NCBI GenBank assembly: GCA_022578965.1
Contig: MU400693.1
Coordinates: forward strand, 1 to 64,000
From: Xylaria sp. FL1777
Lineage: Eukaryota > Ascomycota > Sordariomycetes > Xylariales > Xylariaceae
Reading direction: 5' to 3'
Length of the DNA: 64,000 bases
The notes beneath the pieces were generated by a model, which was given only the letters and a program-made list of their open reading frames with translations, did not search any database and was not told the origin of the DNA. The translations under genes were made by a program, and so were the position numbers. Below are positions 9,920 to 19,563 of this stretch, one piece after another (the stretch's first letter is position 1; each line of letters begins with the position of its first letter).

Positions 9920-12541
9920 TCATGCAAGCGAGTAATCGGCTGAATAATCCGTCGTGTCGTAGGCGTACGCGCTCTGATCGATGTATGCGCTCTGATCTAC
10001 ATACGCAGACTGGTCTGCGTACGCGCTTTGGTCGACGTACGCCGACTGATCTACATAGGCACTCTGGTCGGCATACGCACTTTGGTCGGTATAGGCGGAT
10101 TGGTCGATATATGCGCTCTGGTCGACGTACGCTGACTGATCTACGTAGGCACTCTGGTCTGCATATGCCGATTGGTCGATGTATGCGCTTTGATCGACGT
10201 AGGCGTTCTGGTCGATTGTGGCGCTCTGATCTATATAGGCGTCCTGATTGACCGTGCTGCTCTGGTCGATGTATGAGTCCTGGTTGATTGTCGCGCTTTG
10301 GTCGATGTAAGAGTTTTGATCCACGTAGTTGCTCTGGTCTATATACGCATTCTGGTTCACATTCGTGCTCTGGTCGATGTAGGCGTCTTGGTTGATGGTC
10401 TGGCTCTGGTCGATATACGTATTCTGGTTGACGTTCGTGCTCTGATCTATGTAGCTATTCTGGTTCACATTCGAACTTTGATCGATGTATGCGTCCTGGT
10501 TAATGGCCCGGCTCTGGTCGATATACGCGTCTTGATTAACCGTCGTGCTTTGGTCTATATAGGTATTCTGGTTCACCGTCGCGCTCTGGTCGATATAGTT
10601 GCTCTGATCAACTGCAGTGTTCTGGTTCATGTGTGCGCTTTGGTCCACGTATGCGGATTGGTCGATCGTCGTGTTTTGGTTCGTGTACGCACTCTGGTTG
10701 ATGTCTGTGCTCTGATCTACGTATACGTTCTGGTTCACAATCGTCGTCTGCTCGGCCCCCGGCGCTGCGGCGGGTATCTCCCTACTGCTCTCTGTCGTCG
10801 TGACTGTCTGGGATGTGTACGTTTCCCCTGTAACCGTGCCCCCGGCTACGTTGGTCGATTCGTATGTGTGGGTTTGGCTCGTGACATCGCCGGTAGTGGT
10901 ACCATATGCGGATGTGTTCGACTCACCTGGAGCGAAGTTTTGCGTTGTCGTTCCGTCGGTGGCTGCATGGGAAACCCCTGGGGTATGCCCTGAAGGATCC
11001 ATGCTCATCCCGCCGTGCTGTGCGTATGGATCGTGCCCAGCTGCTCCGTATTGATCGTGTCCAGTTGCTCCGTATGGATCGTGTCCAGTTGCTCCATATG
11101 CATCGTGCCCGGCCGTCCCATTCGAATTATGGGCATATGCAGCGATACCTGCAGTGGCAAGGGCGCCAGCGGCACCGAGAGCAGCAATGCCTCCTCCCAT
11201 GGAACCCCCCATCTGGCCACCCATCGGAGCACCCATCGGACCACCCATTGGACCACCCATCGGCATTGGCATCGGCATCGGCATCGGCCTTGACATTGGC
11301 ATTGGCATTGGCATTGGCATGGGTGCCATCCCCGGACCCATAGGCGGCCGTATCCCTTGGCTTTGAAATACGGGGGCTCCCATCTGAACCGGCATTGGTG
11401 TCATAGGGGCTCCGGCGGTCATAACTGGCCCCTGGTGTACTGGATGCGCGGGTCCGGCTGAGTGCGCTATAGGATGTCCCGCCGCATGCGGTGCTGCGTG
11501 TGGTACGCTGTGAGCCGGCGAGTGCACTACGTGGGGTGTTCCTGAGTGCACATTCTGGTGCGTTCCATGATTTGTTCCATGGTTCGTTCCATGTTGCGTT
11601 CCTTGGTGTAGTAGATGGTGGGCTACTGAGTGTGCTACTGAATGTCCCCCTGCTCCTGTCGAATGCGTCCCTCCTGAATGTGCACCTGCTGAATGCACAC
11701 CCGCCGAATGAGCGTGGTGATGTGCCCCAGCATGTCCTGTGTTGGTATGCTGTTCACTATGCGTCTTACCACCGCCTAGAGCAGTTAGTCCTACTGCCCC
11801 TGCTATGGACCCCATCTTCCCCTTCGTCCATTCTTCAAGCTTCTCCTTGCCTTCGTGTGCCAGGACCGCAGTTGTCAAGCCGCCCACTAGGCCTACTCCT
11901 ATTCCGGCAATGGGGCTCTTAGTCATCTTGCCGAAGAAGCTACCTTTTGTCTTCGTGGACTGGGCTGGGGTTGGAGCTGGAGCTGGGGTTGGGGTTGGAG
12001 AAAAAGTTGAGACAGTCGGAGGGGGGGCAAAGGTAGGCTTGCCATTGTTAGGGTTTGCTGGGTTGTACGGCGCAATTTGCGTTGCTTGCGGATGAGCGGG
12101 CGACGGTGAGCTAGTCGCGTGCGCCGCCGGCGAATATGTCGGACGTGGTGACGGGGAGCTCACAGGGGTCTGCGCTGGTGTTGGGTACGCGTTCTGCGGC
12201 AATGATGGAGGTGCAGGCTGGCCAAACGCCTGGCCATAAGAACCAACTGATCCAATGCGTTGTTGGTGAGCCGTTGGCTTTGAGCCACTGGAGATGGGGG
12301 GTGATGGTAAACCGTGAGCTGCAGGGTTGTAGACTTGATGACTAGGAGGGGGTTGTGGAAACGTCGACGACGAAGTTACATGTTGAGGTTGTCGGTGAGC
12401 TGATGGCTGCTGTTGGCCGATATTGAGGTTAGAGAACGCCGCAGTGAGGCCATCACTCCCCGGAGCCGATGTCGCGACTGTCTGTGAGTGAGGCTGGCTC
12501 ATCACAGGCGGCATATAGCCATGTGTTGCTTGGGATGTCAT
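9920..12541 (-). CDS. Low-complexity protein with 43 C-terminal N/Q hexapeptide repeats
   Basis: A single-exon gene of 873 residues; I do not know a named family for the whole. Layout: 1-200 is Pro/Ser/Gln-rich and disordered; 201-260 holds a Gly/Ala hydrophobic stretch (SPIAGIGVGLVGGLTTAVLA, 209-228) followed by a charged helix, like a glycine-zipper; 261-370 is His/Gly-rich with HG, HS and HGTN repeats; 371-450 is Met/Pro then MGG-rich; 451-470 is a second Ala/Gly hydrophobic stretch; 478-506 has four GHDxYGA units; 530-597 is Thr-rich; 600-857 is an unbroken array of 43 six-residue units of pattern x-x-[VIAT]-[DN]-Q-[SND]; the tail is 16 residues. No signal peptide. Such a regular short period suggests a beta-solenoid or amyloid-like fibre; that is inference. 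It could be a scaffold or aggregation-prone protein; histidines might bind metal. Confidence 0.85.
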   Translation of the reverse strand: MTSQATHGYMPPVMSQPHSQTVATSAPGSDGLTAAFSNLNIGQQQPSAHRQPQHVTSSSTFPQPPPSHQVYNPAAHGLPSPPISSGSKPTAHQQRIGSVGSYGQAFGQPAPPSLPQNAYPTPAQTPVSSPSPRPTYSPAAHATSSPSPAHPQATQIAPYNPANPNNGKPTFAPPPTVSTFSPTPTPAPAPTPAQSTKTKGSFFGKMTKSPIAGIGVGLVGGLTTAVLAHEGKEKLEEWTKGKMGSIAGAVGLTALGGGKTHSEQHTNTGHAGAHHHAHSAGVHSAGAHSGGTHSTGAGGHSVAHSVAHHLLHQGTQHGTNHGTNHGTHQNVHSGTPHVVHSPAHSVPHAAPHAAGHPIAHSAGPAHPVHQGPVMTAGAPMTPMPVQMGAPVFQSQGIRPPMGPGMAPMPMPMPMPMSRPMPMPMPMPMGGPMGGPMGAPMGGQMGGSMGGGIAALGAAGALATAGIAAYAHNSNGTAGHDAYGATGHDPYGATGHDQYGAAGHDPYAQHGGMSMDPSGHTPGVSHAATDGTTTQNFAPGESNTSAYGTTTGDVTSQTHTYESTNVAGGTVTGETYTSQTVTTTESSREIPAAAPGAEQTTIVNQNVYVDQSTDINQSAYTNQNTTIDQSAYVDQSAHMNQNTAVDQSNYIDQSATVNQNTYIDQSTTVNQDAYIDQSRAINQDAYIDQSSNVNQNSYIDQSTNVNQNTYIDQSQTINQDAYIDQSTNVNQNAYIDQSNYVDQNSYIDQSATINQDSYIDQSSTVNQDAYIDQSATIDQNAYVDQSAYIDQSAYADQSAYVDQSAYVDQSAYIDQSAYTDQSAYADQSAYVDQSAYVDQSAYADQSAYVDQSAYIDQSAYAYDTTDYSADYSLA
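9971..10744 (-). repeat. 18-bp coding repeat array (43 units)
   Basis: DNA encoding residues 600-857 of the protein above: 43 units of 18 bases in perfect register, 774 bases, no frame break. Units show many synonymous differences (GAT/GAC for Asp, CAG/CAA for Gln, several Ser codons), so the array is old and held by selection on the protein, not a fresh DNA expansion. The first 29 or so units largely alternate between an NQ-type and a DQS-type unit (12-residue higher period); the last 13 are nearly uniform A-Y-x-D-Q-S. Confidence 0.95.
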
Positions 12542-13596
12542 CTTGATCTTCTCGCTAGGTTTGCTTTACGAGTCTAAGTCGAGAGAGTGGCTCAAGAGAG
12601 GCAGGGAGTAGTCTCGCGCAACGAGGCGTCCATCTCCATTATAAAGGGTTGCCTCCCAGCGGACCGATTCCCTAGCCTATTTTGCGGCTGAATGTGTGTC
12701 TTTGGTAGTCTGACACGCCCAGTATCGTGGCATTTCGCAGCTCAGTAGAGCTGAGCCTGGGCCCATATCGTTTCCCATCATCCCGGTACCGGGTCAGTTT
12801 GATGGTGCATGTCGTTCTGACGCATTTTGGTCTTTTGCCAACTCGTGATGCCCGAGGCAGATCTAAATCCAGCTCCAAACGGCCCTATCGAGGGAGTTTG
12901 CCTTGCGTCCGGGGTCTTGCCAAGCCGAGTGCGCCCAGCCTAGACTTTCAGCTTAATGCATGGTGCCAGCACTAAGACTGGAATTTTGTCAGCATTTTCT
13001 GGAATCCATAGAGGTCTACTACGATTGAGGCGAACGCCACTTTGCGGCATGATACCTACTTTATCCTCCCAGGCCTCTCGAAACCATGGTTGGCGCCCTA
13101 AGTATATCTAAAACATGAACGGTAAGCATACTTGGAAAATCCGGACGACTTTGTACCCACGCCCATAAAGTTGTGAGGGTGAAGATCAACTAAAACATGT
13201 CTGAGATGGTATGAAGATTAGGTAGATAAAGTTCTTATTGGACGGTGGGTTCTCGTTAGGACAAAGAGGGGAACCTAGTAGAAGCCATGCTTAAATGCAT
13301 TGCGCTCCTCTCTCGATAGGGGAGGTCTAAAATCTTGAGAGGGGACTGTGCACAAAATACATTTCGTAAATCATATTGAGTAGTCGTACTGATACACTAT
13401 TACCAAGACTCTTGTTATAAGGCAGAGTATATATATAAGTACCTATATATACCTTCAATAATTCAGTTTGTTTAAAAGGGTGAGTTCATGAGTACTTACA
13501 TCCATATAAGTAGATATAAATAATAAACCAAACATGTACTTTGGTACTCTGCTAATCTAGCATACCAGTGGGGAAGCTACCTCAATGTTCCCAGCG

Positions 13597-13632
13597 CTAG
13601 GACTAACACTAGGATCAACACTAGGACCAGCA
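13597..13632. repeat. Three 12-bp tandem units
   Basis: Units CTAGGACTAACA, CTAGGATCAACA and CTAGGACCAGCA follow each other without gaps. They differ only by C/T or A/G changes. The function, if any, is unknown; it sits about 820 bases upstream of the PAP2 start. Confidence 0.8.
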
Positions 13633-14352
13633 CTCAAGATTACTGCTGTGCATTTATATTAGAAAGCCTCCGTCAACATTCGAATCAATCGACTACACGT
13701 CACCACTTTATTTACCCTTTATTTGGTAGGCACCGCGTTCGGTAATTCCCCAGGCCCTGCCCCGGCAGTACTCTCCCTAGTGTAGAGGGGACTGATTCTA
13801 GACAAGCGTTGCCAGTCCTGCCAAGTTTTAAAGTCCAATGACGTGAGAGGTCAGCCAGAAATGGTCACCATCGGACCAGTCACGATTCAACTAATACCTA
13901 TCGGTACAGCACTCTAACCTAATTAGTGTAGAGCTATATAGAGCTATACTAGAGCGATACTAGCCCTTGGATCTTGAGTACGGTATCAAAGCTTCGCATC
14001 TCTATTGGATGCGTGTGTAGCACAAAATATATGGGAGCCGGCAGCATGACACAATAACACCCTGTCAGACCCATGTCTCGTTTGTTGTTTTCTGAGTTGT
14101 TCGCTGCTGTGCTTCTACACACGCTGTCTCTGACGTGACGTCACCTCCAGACAGGGAGTAATTAGGTACGACGACGATATTGAATGAAATCTGGCGATGA
14201 CGACCACGGCGTCCATCAGCCAAAGGTAGGAGGACATGGGATGATGCTCTCTCTATATATGACCGAGCTCCTTTCGCATCTCTCTTAGTATCTTTTAGCT
14301 CTCCTCTCGTCCACTCTTACTTCTAACTCGACCATCTCCCGTCCCAGAGTAG

Positions 14353-14397
14353 TGCCGGTACACATACCGGGTCCCTTTAGAGATCCTCTTAGAGGAT
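14353..14397. promoter_or_regulatory. Two small inverted repeats in the PAP2 leader
   Basis: CCGGTA-CACA-TACCGG (about 14354-14370) and ATCCTCT-T-AGAGGAT (14383-14397) are two perfect inverted repeats 13 bases apart and 50-100 bases before the PAP2 ATG at 14450. They could be mRNA leader hairpins or dimeric factor sites. Only the symmetry is seen; the role is inference. Confidence 0.4.
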
Positions 14398-14449
14398 ATT
14401 GTTATTGGATACCTTAATAACATTCCACCACCCTTTATCATAAGTAGCC

Positions 14450-15761
14450 ATGGGCTTCTTCAACCGTCGAGGCCATGAAGGCACTGGTCACCACAACCAA
14501 GTGAACGACACTAGGAGAAGTCGGCATGTCAACAGCACATATAGCATGGCAGCCCGCCCGTCCTTTGGCCAGTGGCTAAAAGTGACCTGGCTTGATATTC
14601 TGACATTTGTGATAATGGGTGTCATCGGTTTGGGTGTATGTTTTGATACCACCTGAACACTCGCCACAACTTATACAAGAGCTAAATCGTACTAGATCTA
14701 CGAAGCACCACCCGCTCCCACACGTTCATTTGCAGTCACCTTCTCCGATGGCGAAGTCGTATATCCGCAATTTGCATATCCCTTGCGAAAGGAGATTATT
14801 CCGATATGGCTGGCCGCATTCTTAGCCGCCATCGTCCCCATCATCGCCATCCTCGTAATGCAAATCCGTGTCCGCTCTTTCTGGGATGTCAACAATGGCA
14901 TAATCGGCCTGCTCTACTCTCTGATCAGCGCCGCCGTTTTCCAGGTCTTCCTCAAGTTCCTCATCGGCGGTCTTCGCCCTCACTTCCTCGACGTCTGCAA
15001 GCCGGATATCAGTCTTGCTAAAAACGGTGCCGGTGTGGAAGGTTCGCCTTACAATGCCGCAGGGTTCAATCAGCTCTATTATACACGTGAGATTTGCACG
15101 GGGGATCCCAAGGAGATCAACGACTCGCTCGAATCGTTCCCGTCGGGACATTCCACCGCCGCATTTGCTGGGTTTGTATACCTCTACCTATATCTCAACG
15201 CGAAACTCAAGGTCTTCGCCAACTACCACGCACCCATGTGGAAATTGATTGTGATATATATTCCCATCCTTGGAGCCGTTCTCATTGCGGGCGCCCTAAC
15301 AATTGATGAGTTTCACAACTGTAAGTAAAGCTTGGTGTCTTCTCTTTATCTTTCATCCATCTCTTATAAGGCCACTTCTCTCCCGAGCCGACTTCCGCAC
15401 CTAGAACGGGATTTAGCGATGACTAACAACTTCACTGGTAGGGTACGACGTGTGTGCCGGGGCAACTATCGGTATTGTCATGGCCTTTTCCTCCTACCGA
15501 ATGTGCTACGCCGCTATTTGGGATTGGCGCTTCAACCATGTTCCCCTTAACCGCAGTCAATCCTGTCCATACACCTACGACGGCATTGAACTCATGGATG
15601 CCACCTGGACGCGGAAAGCTGGGTGGGGAGCAGGCTCGTCCTCATACGGCGACAAGCACGCTACGAATGGCCATGGCATGTATAGCTCTGGTGCTGCAGG
15701 TCCCGGCATTCCTCGCAAGGCCGTGCCCAGTGGCCAACGCCGCGGTGATGACATAGTCTAA
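14450..15761 (+). CDS. PAP2-family lipid phosphate phosphatase, three exons
   Basis: Exons 14450-14635, 14696-15320 and 15442-15761 with introns of 60 nt (phase 0, GTATGT) and 121 nt (phase 1, GTAAGT, GACTAAC branch), giving 376 residues. The joins read GLG-IYEAPPAPTRSF and DEFHN-WYDV. The protein should be a multi-span ER, vacuole or Golgi membrane enzyme removing phosphate from phosphatidic acid or diacylglycerol pyrophosphate. Seen: hydrophobic segments near 46-64, 95-116, 128-150, 215-230 and 243-263; motif 1 KFLIGGLRP (149-157); motif 2 FPSGHS (210-215); motif 3 with HNWYD (H269, D273). The usual Ser-Arg that opens motif 3 is absent: the place is taken by ALTIDEF. The C-terminal 80 residues are a hydrophilic Gly/Ser tail. 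Starts at the first ATG in frame. Confidence 0.93.
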
Positions 15762-16614
15762 TTTTAATGTTAAAACCTCCGGATGTGCTTTAAACAACGA
15801 GCGACGAGCGACGAATCTACGACGGAGTGTAAAAAAGTTGCCAAAATCAATGCTGGTCCTGACTTATTATTTATTTATTACTGCTCATGATACCGCGAGC
15901 GCGTTGAGTATTATCGGGTTGGCTAAGGCATTGCTAATCTGAAGGTTGATGAAGAGAGTGTCAGGATCAGAAGGGCACAAGAAGGAAATATAGACATGGA
16001 TGAATTAATACCCTGTATGAAGTATTTTATCTATCTTGCGTTCTTAATTGAAATTTTCATTATGAGGATCACGCGAAATCCGATACCATTTTCAGAGCGA
16101 TGACACTTCAATGACCGGCTTTTCTGGATCATTGGAGCGCATATAGTATGTCTCCATTTCACCATTTCACCCATGGGCCTCATCGCTTTCCCTTGTACCC
16201 ATATCAGTCTCTCCGCACTGCCAAGCAGTATACTTACGAGTGTAATCGTCGACCAGCGTCATATTCCCCGCATGAATTGGCCCGGAATAGCTTAATGGCC
16301 GGGGATAGCTACACCGGGTGCTCCCCCCAACCATCTTCAATCACATTACGATTTCTTCCTATAGGTGGGATCACCTCGTGAGAAGACGGATATATATTGT
16401 TTAACTGAAACGGTAGATGATGCGACAAAACTATGAACTCGATAAAAGGCTTTATGCCAATGGATCGCTTCATTTTGTCTCGGTACCAGGGGAGAAAACC
16501 CATAGATGGCACTCCGCTGAACAATTGGACCTTAATTATACCTGTGTGGACATAAAGGCCAGAGCGGCTCCAGCATCTTAATTAGACCTGCGGTGACGAT
16601 GATCGATCGAATCT
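15762..16614. other. Intergenic, no gene seen
   Basis: PAP2 3' region and GH43 upstream region. Holds GAGCGACGAGCGACGA short repeats near 15797-15814. No coding frame convincing on either strand. Confidence 0.55.
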
Positions 16615-17712
16615 ATGTTATTCGCTCCCTCTAAAATGCGTCTCTACGTTATACCATTAGCAATAGGCTGTCTACAAGCTACTGCGAGTACCATTCCTCA
16701 GTTAAGACCACTTGTGCCTAAGTCCGCTGCAGCAGATGCATACGATGGCTACGCTTTCTTGTACTTCACGGGTGACACCAAAGCCGGCGAGAACATCTAT
16801 ATTGCCGCGAGCAATGGGAATGATGCGCTGAACTGGGCGGAACTCAATGGCGGACAACCGGTCCTCACATCTACGGCCGGCACGAAAGGTCTCCGAGACC
16901 CTTTCATCATCCGCTCTCATGACGGATCGAAGTTTTACGTCCTCGCGACGGATCTCTCCATCGGCTCGGGCACATCATGGGATTCTTCAGTGCGTACGGG
17001 AAGTCGGTATCTCGAGATCTGGGAGACGGCGGACTTAGTCACTTGGTCGGCGCAACGACATGTACTAGTGTCGCCCGTGACAGCCGGAAACACGTGGGCG
17101 CCGGAAGCATACTACGATGAAAACCTTGGCGAATATGTGGTCTTCTGGGCATCTTCGCTGTACGCAGAGAGCGATACCAAACACACCGGCACATCATACA
17201 ATCGTATGATGTACGCAACGACGAGCGACTTCGTGACATTCAGCGAAGCACAGATCTGGCAGGACGCAGGCGATTCGCGCATCGATTCTACAGTTCTTGA
17301 ATACAATGGTGTGTATTACCGCTTTACCAAAGACGACGGCGCCACTACGGGTTGCGCGGACATTATCGAGGAGAGCAGCTCGACGTTGACGGCGCCGCTA
17401 TTTTCGTGGAATTCAATCTCAACGTGTATTGGGAAGAATGCGGGTACGAGCGCGATCGAAGGCCCGACGATTTTCAAGTCCAATCCAAATGATGTCCATG
17501 GGGACAAGTTCTACCTCTTTGTGGATGAGTATACGAGTCGGGGGTACATCCCGCTTGAGACTTCGGATATCTCGAAGCCTAGCTGGAAGATTTCTAGTTC
17601 GTTCAAGTTGCCTACAAGCCCGCGACATGGAACAGTGTTACCCATCACTTCCGCTGAGTTATCCCGTATCACTTCATCTTACGCCAAGAAAAGAGCTCGC
17701 GAGATGGTGTAG
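16615..17712 (+). CDS. Secreted GH43-type glycosidase (arabinan/xylan-active type)
   Basis: A single exon of 365 residues. A five-bladed propeller enzyme probably acting outside the cell on plant arabinose, xylose or galactose linkages. Seen: signal peptide best read from the second ATG (16636, MRLYVIPLAIGCLQATA); YAFLYFTGD (46-54); the RDPF block with D95; WAPEAYYD (161-168); EGP with E282, the expected general acid; and RHGT (337-340), a conserved histidine region of the family. The usual blade-one A-D-P block carrying the catalytic base is not visible; the first strand reads GYAFLYFTGD, so the base residue must be elsewhere or changed. Length fits a single-domain GH43 with no carbohydrate-binding module. 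The first ATG adds seven residues (MLFAPSK) before the signal; start is uncertain between the two. Confidence 0.88.
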   Translation: MLFAPSKMRLYVIPLAIGCLQATASTIPQLRPLVPKSAAADAYDGYAFLYFTGDTKAGENIYIAASNGNDALNWAELNGGQPVLTSTAGTKGLRDPFIIRSHDGSKFYVLATDLSIGSGTSWDSSVRTGSRYLEIWETADLVTWSAQRHVLVSPVTAGNTWAPEAYYDENLGEYVVFWASSLYAESDTKHTGTSYNRMMYATTSDFVTFSEAQIWQDAGDSRIDSTVLEYNGVYYRFTKDDGATTGCADIIEESSSTLTAPLFSWNSISTCIGKNAGTSAIEGPTIFKSNPNDVHGDKFYLFVDEYTSRGYIPLETSDISKPSWKISSSFKLPTSPRHGTVLPITSAELSRITSSYAKKRAREMV

Positions 17713-18418
17713 AGGGATAGTCCAGTTGTAGCAGACTATAAAGCTGACCTGAATATCGCCGCCGTTGTGTAAGACAACGATTGATCACCTATACTTTGAT
17801 AAGAACACAGGGTTCATCGTCTTTCTTCTCCCAACGTCAAGGGGTGCGTCATCTTTGCTGAATAAATGAACGATTTCTAGGTTAAGGGATTCTATAGAGT
17901 TTACTTAGCATACAAATATTGCATGTATAAACTCATATTATCCTAGCTGAACTCAATGCATAACGGCATCGCCCGCTTTCACATGCTCTGTTTCCACCTT
18001 GCGAATCGTCATTTTTCCCCGTGATAGATAGACGGGGATGAGTTACACGCAATTACAACTCAGCTGCTCGGCAGGACAAAGAAAAAATGACGTAGAACCC
18101 ACGACTTACCTCAAGCTAATGCTCATATCTTCCTTTGTTTAACCTATGTATTGTTAATTCTTTTTCTGTGTCTTATTCACTCTCCAGGGCCTCTTACCAT
18201 GACATTGGATTTCAAAGGGGCGAAACAATAGGCTTGAGTTCCCAAAGAAACAACGCAATTCATCCATACTTAAAACTCGAAATCACCACACGTAGCTCGA
18301 CCTAGAAAACCCCTAGGCATCCTACGTTGAGCGTCGGATCCCATCATCACTGCAACTCTAATTTTATTTAAACCATTCCTTACCCTCATCCCAGTGTCCA
18401 TTAAGCGCCCCGAGTGCA
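17713..18418. other. Intergenic, no gene seen
   Basis: Spacer between two same-strand genes; must contain the GH43 terminator and the promoter of the TPR-like gene. No coding frame supported. Confidence 0.55.
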
Positions 18419-19142
18419 ATGTCCTTCCAAATAAAAGCCTTCGATCTAACCCCCTCAGAGAAACACGGCGTCCTCAGCCAGATAAAGTCTTTAGTGCTAG
18501 GCGCAGGGGCACTAATAGCAAGGGCGAAGAAACAACCCATGCCATCACCCCACGATTACAGCGAAGCGCTGGACCTCATCAACCGGGCTCTCCACTTAGC
18601 CACGGACCCAGACGCCTGCGATCCCCTGCTCGCACCGCTAGCGACGTGCTACCTGTATAAAGGCCACATCCTCCTCGCGCTAAACCACGTCGAAGAAGCA
18701 CGCGAGGCGTACGAGAAGGCCGCGGCATCGAGAACGCGACAGTTCACGGACGCCGGGGCCTCATCGCGAGATGAGGCGAGGCGTTTGTTGGAGCAGTGGG
18801 ATGATACGCTGAGTGCGGCTCCAAGGGAAAGCCCTTTCGTACCCGCTGATCAGGGCGGGTTTGTTGACGGGACACCCGGCGAGATGTTCATGACTGTTGG
18901 GCAGGATCGGATCGCACTGCCAGTTATATGTCGACCTGGGCCTGCTAGGCGGCCTTCTGTGAAGACACCTGTTAAAAGGCCTAAGTTATTGTGAGTATTT
19001 AAGTTAATACCCTAGTCCTGATGGACTATGCGCGAGTAAAAGCTAACGAGATGAAAAAAAAAAAAACAGATTGCGGCGTGGAAAGCTTATGGTGGTGTGG
19101 CGTCCGAGATACTACTTTAGGATTTCTGGTATTGCTAAATAG
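18419..19142 (+). CDS. Small TPR-like protein, probably two exons
   Basis: The unspliced frame ends at 18994 (191 residues). I prefer a spliced model: exon 1 18419-18990, intron 18991-19069 (79 nt; GTGAGT donor, CTAAC at 19043-19047, CAG after an A tract), exon 2 19070-19142, giving 214 residues and ending in RYYFRISGIAK. The stop TGA of the short form lies inside the donor. Seen: an N-terminal helical region, then a TPR-like helix pair at about 47-101 (DYSEALDLINRALHLA and YKGHILLALNHVEEAREAY), then a linker with Pro/Gly and a basic tail (PVKRPKLL). No signal peptide or membrane segment. TPR helices usually hold protein partners; the function here is not known. Confidence in the gene is good, in the last exon moderate. 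Confidence 0.7.
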
Positions 19143-19563
19143 AGGCAGATGAAGAATCTCTGAAAAGAGCGGATATTTTCACAGATGAGAGGATTTTTGG
19201 ATGGGGTATATGGTACGTAGTTGACACCCAATGTTTTGAAGGTTTCTCTGAGTAGTGAACCTAGTGTTCTGTCCCAACAGAAGGCACTCTTGAACATCAT
19301 GAAATAAACGACGATTGGAAGCTATGTTAATAGGATTAGCAGTATTTTAGTAGTATTATGGTACGGTCAATACCCATAGTCCTTCAGTTTCGCCCAGTGA
19401 AGTGGCAAGGTTAACAAAATACTAGTACATTCCGGTATCAGCCCCTGAAATAACGGCATAGGAATTGCATTTACTCATACCGATAATAATATCAAACATT
19501 ATGTTTTTCTTTCCATCTCACTATTTAGGGCTCGTAACTCAGGGATAGTGCCATACTAGTGTA
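19143..19563. other. Convergent 3' spacer
   Basis: Lies between the ends of the TPR-like gene and the ABCC transporter. No gene seen. Confidence 0.55.

Larger units (their letters stand above)
12542..14449. other. Divergent intergenic region
   Basis: Shared upstream region of the hexapeptide-repeat gene (-) and the PAP2 gene (+). No convincing coding frame. It contains a 3 x 12-bp repeat (13597-13632), an AT-rich patch near 13425-13455, and a CT-rich leader at 14270-14345 typical of fungal promoters just before the PAP2 ATG. Confidence 0.55.

Noticed and set aside
9971..10744. Regular 18-bp repeats that could be mistaken for a CRISPR-like or satellite array
   Set aside because: No unique spacers; units run without gaps and encode a continuous protein segment. 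The genome is fungal.
10298..10993. 231-codon plus-strand open frame rich in Val, Leu, Ile and Arg
   Set aside because: It is the antisense reading of the 18-base repeat array; the repeat period of 18 keeps all frames free of stops. The minus frame has the start, full length and organised domains.
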